Shown: one piece after another, positions 37,451 through 50,149 of the stretch
Position numbering within the stretch: the first letter of the stretch is position 1
Layout of the letters: every line of letters begins with the position of its first letter
Assembly: GCF_040412425.1 (NCBI RefSeq)
Contig: NC_089766.1
Span: forward strand, 51,457,297-51,521,296
Direction: 5' to 3'
Length of the DNA stretch: 64,000 bases
DNA from: Macrobrachium rosenbergii
Taxonomy: Eukaryota; Arthropoda; Malacostraca; Decapoda; Palaemonidae
Notes under the pieces: model-generated
What the model was told of the DNA's origin: nothing
What the model saw: the letters and a program-made list of their open reading frames with translations, nothing else
Database searches by the model: none
Made by a program: the position numbers and the translations under genes

Positions 37451-38979
37451 TTGTAGAAACAGGAACACTGACGCAGGCTCTAGTGTTGATGGCGAGCAGC
37501 CGAACACCCAGCGTCTTGGACCCAGGACCCACTAAAACCAAGGTGCCTAAAACGTGAGACGGCTGTTTAGGTTGACTTTTTAACCAAAAAACCTGAGAGG
37601 TGGGCCTCGGTCATCGCAGACTATGAGACGTCTGTCTGTCTGTCTGTCCGTCAGACAGTCATATCAGCCCTGAGAAGCCACGTTTTCTGTCTAGTTTTGA
37701 ACTCGCTGAAATGCATAGCAGCAGCTTTCATATTTGTTAGTTTTTTTTCTTTCTACCAAGTTTGTCAGAAATCTTTTCCTTCAGTCTGACACTTCATCCG
37801 TCTGCTCGTGTTTCTATCTCCACTCTATATAGTCTTGATTCTCTCTACCTGAAGCCAAACATTTTCCCCTGATGGTGAGTGATCCTGACGTCAAAGTTCC
37901 TGTTGAGGGAAATGGAGATGGGAGGAGAAGAAGAGGAAGGAGGAGGAGGAGGAGGAGGAGGAGGAGGAGGAGGATGTTAAATGGAGAAGGAAGGTGGATT
38001 AGGTTTGGGGAGGAAGGTAGGATAGGAGACCTTGTTGCGTTTGGGGTGTGGGTGAGAAAGAAGGGAGTGGGGCTTTAGAGGTAGTCGAGTGAGATGGGGG
38101 GTGTGATGAATGGGGAAGGGGTGTTCTCTTGCCGGCCCCTACCACCACTCCCACGGCTGCGGTGTCGGTGGGAGTGGGAGTTGGGACCACAGAAGGCCTG
38201 CCACCAGTGGTGCCGAGGTGGTGCTGTTCTGTTCTGCCTTCAGTCAGTCAGGTACCGGCGCCCAGTGCGCAGCCCTGGCTCGGGACCTTCCTCCCTCCGT
38301 TGCCTGTTACTACTCCTTGACTGTCGACGAGGTCTTTCTTCGTAGTTTATTCTTTTTTTCTTTGAACTCGGGAGTAGCGGCACACCAGCCACGGACTGCA
38401 AGCCTTGATAATCGTAAAGCAACCGATAGTGCAGCGGCCTCTCTTGGACGAGCCTTTTCTTGGGAGCATTCGAGGAGCGGATCCAGTGTTTTTGAAGGAG
38501 AAGAAGAAACCTGTGACAGGCCCTACAGCTTGAGAGGATGAGAGGACCGGGAGGAGGAGGAGGAGGAGGAGGAGGAGGACCCCTCGCCCCTCCGTTTTCG
38601 TCAATGACCCCCTTGTGGCACTCCGCTGACACCACAATGCCGGGAGGACTCGCAAGGCTATCCATTAACAACGTCTCGAAGGCAGGGGAACTCCTTTTCT
38701 CAGAGAGAGAAAAAAAGAGGAAGATTGTACCAGATGATCCGATTTGACGCAAGGAAGGAGGCCAATGTTAGGCCCTGGGACCAAGTAAAGTACATGATGA
38801 TGCTGTAGAAATACCGCCTTTGTAAGGCTGGGAGTCCTCCGCATCGATTCGGCCTCAATGCAGATTGACATTCCACGCTGGCCCGGAATGCCGCCGGGTC
38901 TAGCAGGTGTCCGGAAGGATTTGAAGAAGGAAGCCTTTTTGAGCGAGTTTTGGGGCGATATTTTTTTTTTTTTTTTTTT
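37451..38979 (+). other. GC-rich island, possible promoter / 5' UTR
   Basis: From about 37860 the sequence is clearly richer in GC and CpG than the rest of the window and nearly free of the window's repeat families. It contains (GGA)n blocks at 37945-37975 and 38549-38579. CTTCAGTCAGTCAG at 38239-38250 resembles the arthropod initiator TCAGT, but no TATA box or DPE at the right spacing was found. It directly precedes the exon candidate at 38980-39136. Overlapping open frames on both strands are likely chance, from high GC. Confidence 0.35.
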
Positions 38980-39136
38980 ATGACTGTTATCATCAGTATT
39001 GCAATCCTTTCCGCTGGGTTGACTCCTTCTGCTGCCTTGAACCACCGACGTGTAGCAACACCAGCCGTGGGCATCGCCGCCAGGTCTTCTTCTTCTTCTT
39101 CTTCTTCCGACCGCAACATCGCCCCTAGATATGGAG
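38980..39136 (+). CDS. Candidate coding exon of a secreted protein (partial)
   Basis: An ATG at 38980 opens 52 codons plus one base, ending exactly at GGAG|GTAAGT, a full consensus splice donor (GT at 39137). The first 20 residues (MTVIISIAILSAGLTPSAAL) look like a cleavable signal peptide: a hydrophobic core, then small residues. An Arg-containing stretch and eight Ser codons follow, then DRNIAPRYG. The ATG is preceded by a run of about 20 T, so the start context is poor. The same T-run followed by ATCATCAG at 38989-38996 could instead be a splice acceptor, making this an internal exon starting at 38997. No downstream exon is recognised in the window. I do not recognise the protein. Confidence 0.4.
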
Positions 39137-39905
39137 GTAAGTCGAGGCTTTAAAAATCCATCCCGACTGGTTTTTGTAGGTAATCATGTCTTGCCATTTC
39201 AAGGGCGTGGCCCATATTACTTAATCCTTTTCTTGTGGTTTTCCTTAATCCTGTTTTGAGGCACTTTTTGTCCTCTTTCTTTACCAAGAGCGTAGGATGA
39301 TTGATACCCTGTAAAATCCTGTTTTTTTTATAGTATTTTAGAAAGGTTTTCAAATGTCATTCCTGACATTCATTACTGAAGGTTGGGATGTGGAACCAGT
39401 TTCTGAATATTACTTTCTACAGACACAAAAAGTCATTTTTTTGTGAATAGAGAGAACTTGCATTTATACGATAAGAATATTTTCGCATTTAGAAATGTCG
39501 GCACCAGTTTGATTTACTAGGGAAATTGTATGTGTATTGAGACATACTGTATATATTTATGTATGTATGTGTGTGTGTCTGTTACTTGTATTTATATTGA
39601 GTATACTTACCGACACTTCTGCGTCGACAATTAACGAAAAAATGAGATATTACCCTGACTTGGGCCAAATCCCAACCTTGATGGAATTTTTTATTTTTTT
39701 TTATTTTTTATTTTTTTTTTTTTTTTTACTGCGTAAACTAGCGTTAGTCTCGAGACCAGAATGTTTGGTGGGCGAGTGATGAACGTATGGTATAGTTTTT
39801 CCGTAAAATTTGTGGGCATAAGTCCCTCATCAATGAAAGTGGACCATCAACCGACGTAGCGATAACATTAACATTAAAAAAAATCCCATAGAAGCATGAG
39901 TCTTG
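39137..39905. other. No gene seen (intron if the exon call is right)
   Basis: AT-rich, with a T-rich tract at 39687-39727. No second exon with matching phase was found. Confidence 0.35.
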
Positions 39906-40308
39906 AAATGGAGAAACAAATCCACATTTATGTATATGTACATTTATTTAAAGATAAAGATCTGTACGGAGAGCTTTCGAAAATCTGTTCGATTCTCCTT
40001 TTCCCGAAAGCTCTTGTACATCTCTGTCTTTAAATATATGCACTGCCTTAAAATGGAAGACTGTAGTACAGTATCTGCAAAAATACAAAACTAAGAAGAA
40101 TGGTTGATACTCCCTTGCCTTACTACTGAATTTGCAGATACTGCAAATGGGACCCCGTAAATGCTCGTGGAAAGCATTGAAGAATCATTCTGAAACTAGT
40201 GTTTCACGAGCCCAGTAGGTGGCATGTCTCAATTTCGAAAATTTTGCAGATATTGCAGTTTTCCATTTTAGGGCAGAATACATATACATAACTGTGGGTT
40301 TGTTTCTC

Positions 40309-40313
<5 letters not shown>
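39906..40313. mobile_element. Nested inverted-repeat element M5
   Basis: AATGGAGAAACAAATCCACA at 39908 is inverted at the right end (TGTGGGTTTGTTTCTCCATT, 40294-40313); the arms continue through TTATGTATATGTA. A second inner pair (TAAAATGGAAGACTG...TATCTGCAAAA, about 40050-40085, against 40235-40272) and a third hairpin (GGAGAGCTTTCG / CGAAAGCTCT, about 39943-40036) are nested inside. No ORF. An (ATT)n tract begins at the right terminus. Confidence 0.65.
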
Positions 40314-40369
<56 letters not shown>

Positions 40370-40370
40370 G
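40310..40370. repeat. (ATT)n microsatellite
   Basis: About 20 ATT units at the right end of element M5. Confidence 0.95.
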
Positions 40371-40651
40371 ACAGTTTCTGCAGCTTTGGGAGGGAGCATT
40401 ATAACGGCACCAAGGCATTTTGTTTCTCGAGCGGCTTGATGTGACAAACTTTCTAAAGGTTTTTGTCATTTTGGAGATTTTTCTTGTGAGGAATCTCGAC
40501 TTTCTCAGCGTGTTGTATCTGAGGTCTTTTTTTAATTGGTTATGAGGATCCAAGATGAACGCTCTATGTCAGAATGCACAGTTAAATTCGTAAAACTGTA
40601 ACTTGACTGCAGTTCGCTTGAGAAGGTGATTAGAAATTATATATTATAGAT

Positions 40652-40652
40652 A

Positions 40653-40719
<67 letters not shown>
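40652..40719. repeat. (AT)n microsatellite
   Basis: About 34 AT repeats. Confidence 0.95.
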
Positions 40720-40722
<3 letters not shown>

Positions 40723-41040
40723 TAATCACTAAAACATTGAGGATACATATTAGGCATGCATGTGCATATACCAAAATTACAAAGCCATAAGTATTTATGC
40801 CAGTTATAATTATACGTACTAGCCTCACACAGTATTTATTTATTATAATAATACCAGTCGAGTTCTGTCAAGACCCATTATACACAAGGTGACCTGAGCA
40901 TAAACCGCAAGTAGAAGAAGGTTTCCGTCTCCTACTCCCGTCAAAAAAAAAAAAAAAAACTTACGAACCTTTTCACCAACTTTCCGTCTTCATGATCATA
41001 ATGTGGCCAGACTACCTCAAACCTCTCCTGAGTCACCCCC

Positions 41041-41293
41041 GAAGGCGTTACTTAAGGTTCTTTGCAGCGTCCCTTAGGTCCCTAGCTGCAACCCCTTTCA
41101 TTCCATTTTCTGTACCTCCGTTCATATTCTCTTTCATCCATCTTTACTTCCCACCCTCTTCTAACAATTGTTTCATAGTGCAACTGCGAGGTTTTCCTCC
41201 TGATACACCTTTGTAACCTTTAACTCTCAGTTTTCCGTTTCAGCGCTGACTGGCCTCGTAGGTCCCAGCGCTTTGGCCATTGGCTTAAATTGT

Positions 41294-41297
<4 letters not shown>
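41041..41297 (+). repeat. Family A SINE-like repeat, copy A10 (5' truncated)
   Basis: Starts at AAGGCGTTACTTAAGGTTC; standard middle and 3' core; its TTAAATTGTATATTCTCTCT end runs straight into (CT)n. Confidence 0.85.

Positions 41298-41345
<48 letters not shown>
41297..41345. repeat. (CT)n microsatellite
   Basis: About 24 CT repeats grown from the tail of family A copy A10. Confidence 0.95.
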
Positions 41346-41347
<2 letters not shown>

Positions 41348-41658
41348 GAGTCACCTTTTCGCGTTGTGATCTCTAGACCACATCTTTATTAGTTGCTCAT
41401 TTAAGACTTTGACAATTAGGCTAATTCCAACCGTACGCCTCTTTCCGTTTCCCTTGCATCTCCTGTTCTGAGATTCACTCACTTCTTCCCTCGTCCTTTG
41501 CATTAAAACCTTAATACCTGTGCGCAGCAGTCACGTGTATATTCGCTATTCATAGCAACATTCACCGTTCTGTCGTCTCGATTTTCTGTGCTGTTAATCT
41601 CTCAAGATTTTTCGCTGGCCTCTTGAGCTTCTCTTCAGTGTCACCAGGTAGTAGTGTG

Positions 41659-41966
41659 TATGTTATAGTAAGATTGTGAAACCAGGAACTTCACGAAACC
41701 CATGAAATTTTCAGGGAATTCGTGAAATCATCAATTCGCTCAGGGACGCGTAATCCCCATGGGGTAATACTAATACGGCGAAACACATTTGATCCCCGAT
41801 GTTCTAGTACTGAGCACGGCGAAACAGCGTAGATTAATCACTTTCGCCGTGTTCAGTACTAGCCCCTCGGGGATCAAATGTTCCTAAGTGAATTGGTGAT
41901 CTCACAAATTCCCTGAAAATTTCGGATTTCGTGAAATCCCTGGTTTCACAATCTTACTGTAACATA
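41659..41966. mobile_element. Inverted-repeat (MITE) element M2
   Basis: Left end TATGTTATAGTAAGATTGTG is inverted at the right end (CACAATCTTACTGTAACATA). The arms match for about 90 bases with some mismatches; the left arm carries an extra block of about 35 bases (with CCCCATGGGG). Nested inside is a second hairpin, 41789-41880: CATTTGATCCCCGATGTTCT and AGTACTGAGCACGGCGAAA against their inverse, with a loop of about 15 bases. The element starts and ends in TA, consistent with TA-target insertion as in mariner-type MITEs. No ORF. Confidence 0.8.
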
Positions 41967-42189
41967 TCATGTGCAAACGTCAGGCACTCGATTCCTTTGT
42001 TTTGCACGTGCATCTGTCTCGTCCTTCTTTCCATAAAGAAGTTAAATACTCATTAAGATACAAACACTTGTTTAGGAAATATTTGTTTCAGGACCACTTT
42101 TACACTAGACTAATCATTCCCGCTGTACGGATTCGAACTCAGGAGTATTTTCGTCATTAAAAACTTCAGTGTGCGTGTGTGTATGTGTG

Positions 42190-42526
<337 letters not shown>

Positions 42527-42837
42527 AAATGCAAAGTTGTCAGCGATTTCATTTATAGGTATTTACTCCCGAGAAAATCCCTGGAGCTGATTAAGCTTAA
42601 CTTTCATATGGAGTAATGAAAATCTCTGATCGGCGCTATTTTTTAATTTTTTTTTTTTTATTTCATTAGAGATGCGGAATACGATAGAATAACGTAGAGT
42701 CATACTGCTTCATAGAATTCGACTTTGCCGAGTCATCCTCGGTTATATGGCCGGTGAATTTGAAAGAAATGTTAGACGGCGAACCACCTCGTCATGCTAC
42801 CAATCCCTTACTAGGTTTCAGCGTCATGCGATAATTT

Positions 42838-42853
42838 TATATATATACATTAT

Positions 42854-42899
<46 letters not shown>

Positions 42900-42953
42900 T
42901 ATGTGTATACAATATATATACATATATGTATATATATACATTTTATATATATT
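42838..42953. repeat. AT-rich imperfect microsatellite
   Basis: TATA-rich block with ATAC and ATGT interruptions. Confidence 0.85.
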
Positions 42954-44052
<1,099 letters not shown>

Positions 44053-44170
44053 ACATATACATTATATATATACATACATGTATATGTGTGTGTCCGTGTC
44101 TGGATATAAAAGAAGCAAGTAGACTTGCAAATGTTACAAATTTGTTTTCTCAACTGTGAATATGGCTGCC

Positions 44171-44173
<3 letters not shown>

Positions 44174-44230
<57 letters not shown>
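44174..44230. repeat. (CT)n microsatellite
   Basis: About 28 CT repeats. Confidence 0.95.
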
Positions 44231-44234
<4 letters not shown>

Positions 44235-44444
44235 CCCATGCAGTCAGAAGCCTCTGCGTCTATATAGAGCAGTGAGTCACCTGTTTCTGTGTCAGACTCT
44301 CGAGTATGAGGTAGTTACCACTTGAGGCAAACGCCAAGTGTGAGAGAGCCTGTCTTCATGAAGGGGGCGATGGAAGGCTCGGTGTTACTACTGGTCTTTT
44401 ACCTCCCGTCATTGCATCAGTGTAATAGCTTAATGATAGTGTGT

Positions 44445-44448
<4 letters not shown>

Positions 44449-44498
<50 letters not shown>

Positions 44499-44517
44499 TA
44501 ATAAATATATATAATAA

Positions 44518-44585
<68 letters not shown>
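44449..44585. repeat. (AT)n microsatellite
   Basis: Two AT tracts separated by about 35 bases of AT-rich sequence. Confidence 0.95.
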
Positions 44586-44587
<2 letters not shown>

Positions 44588-45134
44588 CCGCGTTCAACTA
44601 GCGACAGCACATGATGTTTAAATGTCATTTTACTTAAACATCTTCCAGAAGGACTGGTACTTGGTAATCGAAATTTTAATTACGGATGTTTCTACGAAGG
44701 CGGAGTACGGACGGACATACGTACATACTGTACGTACTTTAAACAAAATTGACTGCGGGAAAGAGAAGGTGAAGTGATTCTCCAGAGTTCGCAACGGATC
44801 AATTCATACTGAGAAATAACAGCCGTGTGAAGATATGCGTGTTATATCTCATTATCTCATTGCGAATTAATGTAGCTGTGACGTCAGGCACCTTTAGAGA
44901 AAATGAATTAGCAGGCATATCTTCGATTTTTATCGGGCCAGGCTAATTGCACTCCATTAAATCAGGCGATTTGGTATTGAAATAATAGATCAGGTTTATA
45001 CTTGACTTGGTTGGTATTCATATTCTCATGAAAAATTTCCTTCATAGAGCTAAACTTGAAGAAATGGTCGACTATATTCAGCGAGAAATGGTTGGTATTT
45101 TAACTATAAGTGCCCGTTTCTCGTTAGAAATAGC

Positions 45135-45333
<199 letters not shown>

Positions 45334-45922
45334 ATGTGTACACTGTATATAGAACATTAATTAGTCCCTTACCTGAGATAAATTTTGGACCTATTTATAT
45401 ATGAGTAAAGTAAGCCAACGCAAATAAAAAAAGCTTTGAAAGTTAGAATTGAATTTCCGGGCTAGCAGAGAAAATAGAATTACGTAAAAGGTCTTCTTAT
45501 AAAAAACAAAATTAGAATTACGGGACTATGTTGGAGGTGAATGAGTTCCAGATATGATAAGTGTAGATGACAGTAAGTTATGTCCGCAAGGCTTTTGCGC
45601 AAGTTTCAGTGTGACTTTTTTGGTATTCAACAATGAAATCATTCAAACAGACTGTTCAATAACTTTTATGATAAAGGTAATATAATATCGTGAAAGAGAG
45701 TTCATGGTCGAGAAATACTGACTATGGAGAAACATCGAATTTTTGTACGGTATTTCGACAATATTTGGTGATCAACTAAATTTTTTTATTAGAAATACTT
45801 GTAGCTACTGTTTTCGTTTGAAACGCCCAAAATGTCATTGAAATACGAGTATTCAGTGCATGCTAAGGATCCGTTTTGCGTCCCTATATGTCCATCCTGC
45901 GAAGAAGAAGAAGAAGAAGAAG

Positions 45923-45953
<31 letters not shown>

Positions 45954-46184
45954 GGACGTTGAAGCGAATCCCATTCGCCCCAAGATCTCCTTCATTATCT
46001 TATCCGCTGGGCGTCCACCGCTATAGTAACAAGTAGTTGTGAGGTAATATTAATTCAGACTGGAACGGGCGTGTGGACTTTGCCGTTTAAAGGCCACTTT
46101 CAAGGCGTCGGCTGCCCATAATTGGGCGCTTGTGGGCGGAGGACGATGGGAGAAATAGCAGGTTGGGCCCTCGCGTCCTGTTTG
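45334..46184. other. No gene seen
   Basis: Contains a perfect (GAA)n block at 45900-45951 (about 17 units). Otherwise unremarkable. Confidence 0.4.
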
Positions 46185-47245
46185 GTAGTTTACTTCACTT
46201 CGGGCCGACTCTTTTCACTCTGTCTTGTTTGGGAGTTTTCTTCGGGTCAGCTCTGTTTCTCTCTGCCTTCTTCGGTTCTACTCCGGGCCAGCTCCGTTCA
46301 CTCTGTCTTGTTGGTAGTTTACTCCAGACCAGCTCTGTTCACTCTGTCTTGTTGGTAGTTTATTCCAGACCAGCTCAGTTCACTCTGTCTTGTTGGTAGT
46401 TTATTCCAGACCAGCTCAGTTCACTCTGTCTTGTTGGTAGTTTACTCCAGACCAGCTCTGTTCACTCTGTCTTGTTGGTAGTTTATTCCAGACCAGCTCT
46501 GTTTACTCTGTCTTGGTAGTTTAATCCAGTGTCTTGTTGGTAGTTTATTCCAGACCAGCTCTGTTCACTCTGTCTTGTTGGTAGTTTATTCCAGACCAGC
46601 TCTGTTCACTCTGTCTTGTTTGGTTTATTCCAGACCAGCTCTGTTACTCTGTCTTGTTGGTAGTTTATTCCAGACCAGCTCAGCTGTCTAGTTTTCCAGA
46701 CCACTCTGTCTTGTCTTGTTGGTAGTTTATTCCAGACCGGCTCTGTTCACTCTGTCTTGTTGGTAGTTTATTCCAGACCAGCTCTGTTCACTCTGTCTTG
46801 GTAGTTTAATCCAGACCAGCTTCCTTCACTCTGTCTTGTTGGTAGTTTACTTCAGACCGGCTCTGATCACTCTGTCTTGTTTGGTAGTTTATTTCAAACC
46901 AGTCCTCTTCACACTCAACTTGTTTGGCAGTTTATTTCAGACCGAACCTTTCACTCCGTCTTGTTTGGTAGTTTACTTCAGACCAGTTCTGTTCACTCCA
47001 TCTTGTCTGGTAGAGTGTTTGGTAGTTTACTTCAGACCAGCCCTTTTCACACTCTCAATTTGTTTGACAGTTTATTTCAGACCAAACATGTTCACTCCGT
47101 CTTGTTTGGTAGTTTACTTCAGAGCAACTGTATTAACGCTTTCACCTTGTTTGTTAATCTACTCCAATTCATAATAAGTTTATTTGCCTTTTCTTTATCC
47201 CGTGTTATTTTTCTTCACTTCAGACCAGCTCAGTTCAACATTCTT
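46185..47245. repeat. 41/42-bp minisatellite, about 25 copies
   Basis: The unit is about GGTAGTTTATTCCAGACCAG + CTCTGTTCACTCTGTCTTGT + T. The first part has 41-base units (TTGTTGG). From about 46870 the units become 42 bases (TTGTTTGG), which keeps a reading frame open for over 100 codons (LVVYFRP repeats). Several truncated units lie at 46510-46700. Confidence 0.93.
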
Positions 47246-47971
47246 CCTGCTCCCACTCCCACTGAATTTTGAGAAAGTTTTTCTGAGTTTTATGTCAATT
47301 TATTCTATTATCTAATGAGAAACAATACTATCATTCTATTACCCCCTAAAGTGTTACGTTGTTGACTTCTCAAAATAAAGGTAGAACAGAAGACTCACGC
47401 CATGTGTCGAAATAGCATTGTCCCTTATATTTTATCATCAGTGATGATAAAACCGTGACAGTTCTCCGGCGAGAGTTTCAAGAACCTACCAAGGATGATG
47501 CAAAACTCTTTACTCTGGCCAGTAAGTTTCCAGAATGCTTTATTGGGCTTGTCCATTAAGAATTATTCGTTGATTTCCAGATTAAGGACTTTGAAACCTT
47601 TCGCATTTAAGTGCTGGAGTGGCATAGCCTTGGCAAGGCCGCGAAAATGGGAAATCCACAAGCGGCGCTCTTTAAGGGATGGGGTTGGTCTTAGATCCGG
47701 CTCGTGTTTCAGGGTTAGCGGGTTCTTCTATTCCAAACGGGTCTCGTCTTGACTATTCCATTTAACGGATTCTTTAGGGATGCTCAAAAGTGCGTTTTTG
47801 CTCATATCCGTGCATTGTGGCTATTTCATTGTCCTAGTCAACAAGCTTAAAGGTCCGTTAACTTGCGGAGAAAGACGTTTGCAGAAATACGGAAAAAATA
47901 GAACGAACTTTTGAAAAATTAGGGGAGATGAGTAAATCTATGAAAAAACAATGTATAAAAGTCAGGAAAAC
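47246..47971. other. No gene seen
   Basis: One plus-strand frame of 85 codons (47495-47752) starts at ATG but has no recognisable motif or splice context. Confidence 0.3.
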
Positions 47972-48215
47972 GAAAGAATGGCCACAACCTATGATATACA
48001 ACCTGGAAATAACAAAAACGAAAGAAAGGTCACAACCTGTGATACACAACCTGGAAATAACAGCAAAACGAGAGAACGGCCACAACCTGTGACAAACAAC
48101 CCGGAAATAACAGCAAAACGAAAGAAAGGTCACAACCTATGATACACAACCCGGAAATAACAGCAAAACGAGAGAAGGGCCACAACCCGTGATACACAAC
48201 CTGGAAATAACCCAA
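47972..48215. repeat. 50-bp minisatellite, 5 copies
   Basis: The unit is about GAAAGAAAGGTCACAACCTG + TGATACACAACCTGGAAATA + ACAGCAAAAC. Copies 1, 3 and 5 have GGCCAC where copies 2 and 4 have GGTCAC. Confidence 0.9.
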
Positions 48216-48537
48216 TTCCTGGCAGTTCGTGAAGTTGGAGCCGAAACTTGAGTAACCGCCTTCATTTGAGAGTATGCAAATGACGCCAATGAAGGAGTAT
48301 CAGTCGGTCCTAGAATTCGTTACTGATGATTTGCTTTCGCCCAGATCTTTTCACATGTAAATTGCAAAATCGCAGACGTAACGACGATGAGACGCCCCCT
48401 TCCAAAAGATCCCGGAATCATTGCCGTGATTCACTTTTGAGGTATTTAAAGATTCCTAATGAGGATGATTTATTCCGAGTGCTACATTTAGCAATACCTT
48501 TAAGCTGAGTGACTGATCACTTGACACGTTCCTGTCA

Positions 48538-48539
<2 letters not shown>

Positions 48540-48623
<84 letters not shown>
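48540..48623. repeat. (AT)n microsatellite
   Basis: About 42 AT repeats. Confidence 0.95.
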
Positions 48624-48625
<2 letters not shown>

Positions 48626-48916
48626 CATACACGCTCCTCTGATCTATATTGCACATTTTTAGTTTGTATAAATACCTGTAAGATTAGTGTATTTGTGTAA
48701 GGAACCGATATTCAAATTAAGTCACATTCCTTATGGTAAAACTTTCGGTCTGATCTTTTTTTCATTCTTGCAAAGGATCTTTTCTCCAACTAAAAGGAGT
48801 CTTTTCATACATTCATATTATATGAGTAGATATAATATATTATGTTTTCATTTCTTCGATTTTTTCCTTCGTTTTTTGACGATTTCGAAACGGGTGACAT
48901 ATATTTCTTCGATAGC

Positions 48917-48920
<4 letters not shown>

Positions 48921-48990
<70 letters not shown>
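48921..48990. repeat. (CT)n microsatellite
   Basis: About 35 CT repeats, among the longest in the window. Confidence 0.95.
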
Positions 48991-48993
<3 letters not shown>

Positions 48994-49208
48994 CCTGTTG
49001 ACTCGATGGCAGCATTCTCTGCTCACATCCAAGGAACATTTGTTCGATTCCTGGACATGGCGAGGAAAGGAATAGCATGGGCACGATTCCATAAAAAAAA
49101 ATTTTTTATACCTTGTATCTTGTCGACGTGGTGAATGATGCACCTGGTTGTTTGTAGACTGTTGTGGATTGTAGCCGGAATGTCAACTTATCTGCGGATT
49201 GGTTTCAC

Positions 49209-49508
49209 CTCCGTAGGGGGATAATGTCGTCAGTGCACCTCACGTTGTGCACCGTAGGCATTACTTGAAGTTCTTCGCAGCGTCCCTTCGGCCCCTAGCT
49301 GCAACCCTTTTCATTCCTTTTTCTGTACCTCCGTTCATATTCTCTTACTCACCTGACTTACCACCCTCTCTAACAATTGTTTCAGTGCAGCTGCAAGGTT
49401 TTCCTCCTGTTACACCTTTCAAACCTTTTCACTGTCAATTTCCCTTTCATCGCTGAATGGCCTCATATGTCCCAGCGCTTGGCCTTTGACCTAAATTCTA
49501 TATAATAA
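49209..49508 (+). repeat. Family A SINE-like repeat, copy A11
   Basis: Full-length: CCGTAGGGGGATAATGTCGT head, GTGCACC/TTGTGCACC pair, standard middle and TCGCTGAATGGCCTCATATG core; ends CTAAATTCTATATAATAAAA. Confidence 0.85.
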
Positions 49509-49890
49509 AAAAATCACTCCGTGGGTGAGGGATTACACTTTCGATGCCCTCCCGTCTGGAATTAGATATTATTTGTTGGGAGTTACTGAGAACAGAGATT
49601 TTAAATCTAGCTTCTGGTTTGAATACGGGGTCCCAGACCGAGTTAGAATAGCGCCCCGTATCGTGATCGTTGAAGAGATCAATTGCAATACATAAAGGCT
49701 CTTCAGACTTGGTACCTAGGAACGTGTCTAATGCATGATCAGATACGCACACGGGCTGATTTACGTTGGTTGAGATGGGTTGTGACGTGGAATTGGTTAG
49801 GGGGCATAGAGCATCTGATGCTGTGTCAAGGATTGTCGGGGAATTTAAGCGGCAGAGGTGTCTTGCTTTAATTACCCCTCTGATCCGCAT
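49498..49890 (-). CDS. Unidentified 130-codon open frame
   Basis: Uninterrupted minus-strand frame from ATG at 49890 to a stop at 49498. It contains varied, non-repetitive segments such as VSDHALDTFLGTKSEEPLCI and FKPEARFKISVLSNSQQIIS. The last few codons fall in the end of family A copy A11, so if it was once a gene its C-terminus was replaced. Its start lies 6 bases from element M3. It lies downstream, on the same strand, of the LINE RT remnant at 50150-50835, but I see no RT, RNase H or zinc-knuckle motif. It may be a truncated transposon ORF or chance. Confidence 0.25.
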   Translation of the reverse strand: MRIRGVIKARHLCRLNSPTILDTASDALCPLTNSTSQPISTNVNQPVCVSDHALDTFLGTKSEEPLCIAIDLFNDHDTGRYSNSVWDPVFKPEARFKISVLSNSQQIISNSRREGIESVIPHPRSDFFII

Positions 49891-49895
49891 TCGGA

Positions 49896-50116
49896 TCGTT
49901 TCGGCCGTAAGTCATTTAGGCCGTAAGCACGTTTACGTGCAAAACGGACGCCGTGTTAAAAAAACGGACGCCGTGTTTAGTACCAGCCCCTTGGGGATGT
50001 ACGTAACACATGAAATAATAATGGTAAATACCATAAACATAACGGTAAATACCATAAACATAACGTCTTACATTGTTTTGGATGCTACGGCCTAAAGTGA
50101 CTTACGGGCGAAACGA
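49896..50116. mobile_element. Inverted-repeat (MITE) element M3
   Basis: TCGTTTCGGCCGTAAGTCAT + TTAGGCCGTA at the left and the inverse (TACGGCCTAAAGTGACTTAC + GGGCGAAACGA) at the right. Inside: a duplicated AAACGGACGCCGTGTT, the shared module as GTTTAGTACCAGCCCCTTGG + GGAT, and a 21-base tandem pair (AACGGTAAATACCATAAACAT) at about 50020-50063. No ORF. Confidence 0.75.
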
Positions 50117-50149
50117 CCAGGACCGTCTGATCCTTTGTGCGTACGTCGG

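Noticed and set aside
38110..38541. 143-codon plus-strand frame in the GC-rich island
   Set aside because: Overlapping open frames on both strands, low complexity in places and no recognisable motif; high GC alone lengthens chance frames.
38240..38752. 170-codon minus-strand frame, the longest in the window
   Set aside because: Contains a poly-Pro stretch from (GGA)n and no domain; most likely a chance frame in GC-rich sequence.
42110..42160. Minus-strand AGTTCGAATCC resembling a tRNA box B
   Set aside because: No box A or cloverleaf stem at the right distance; an isolated 11-base match is expected by chance.
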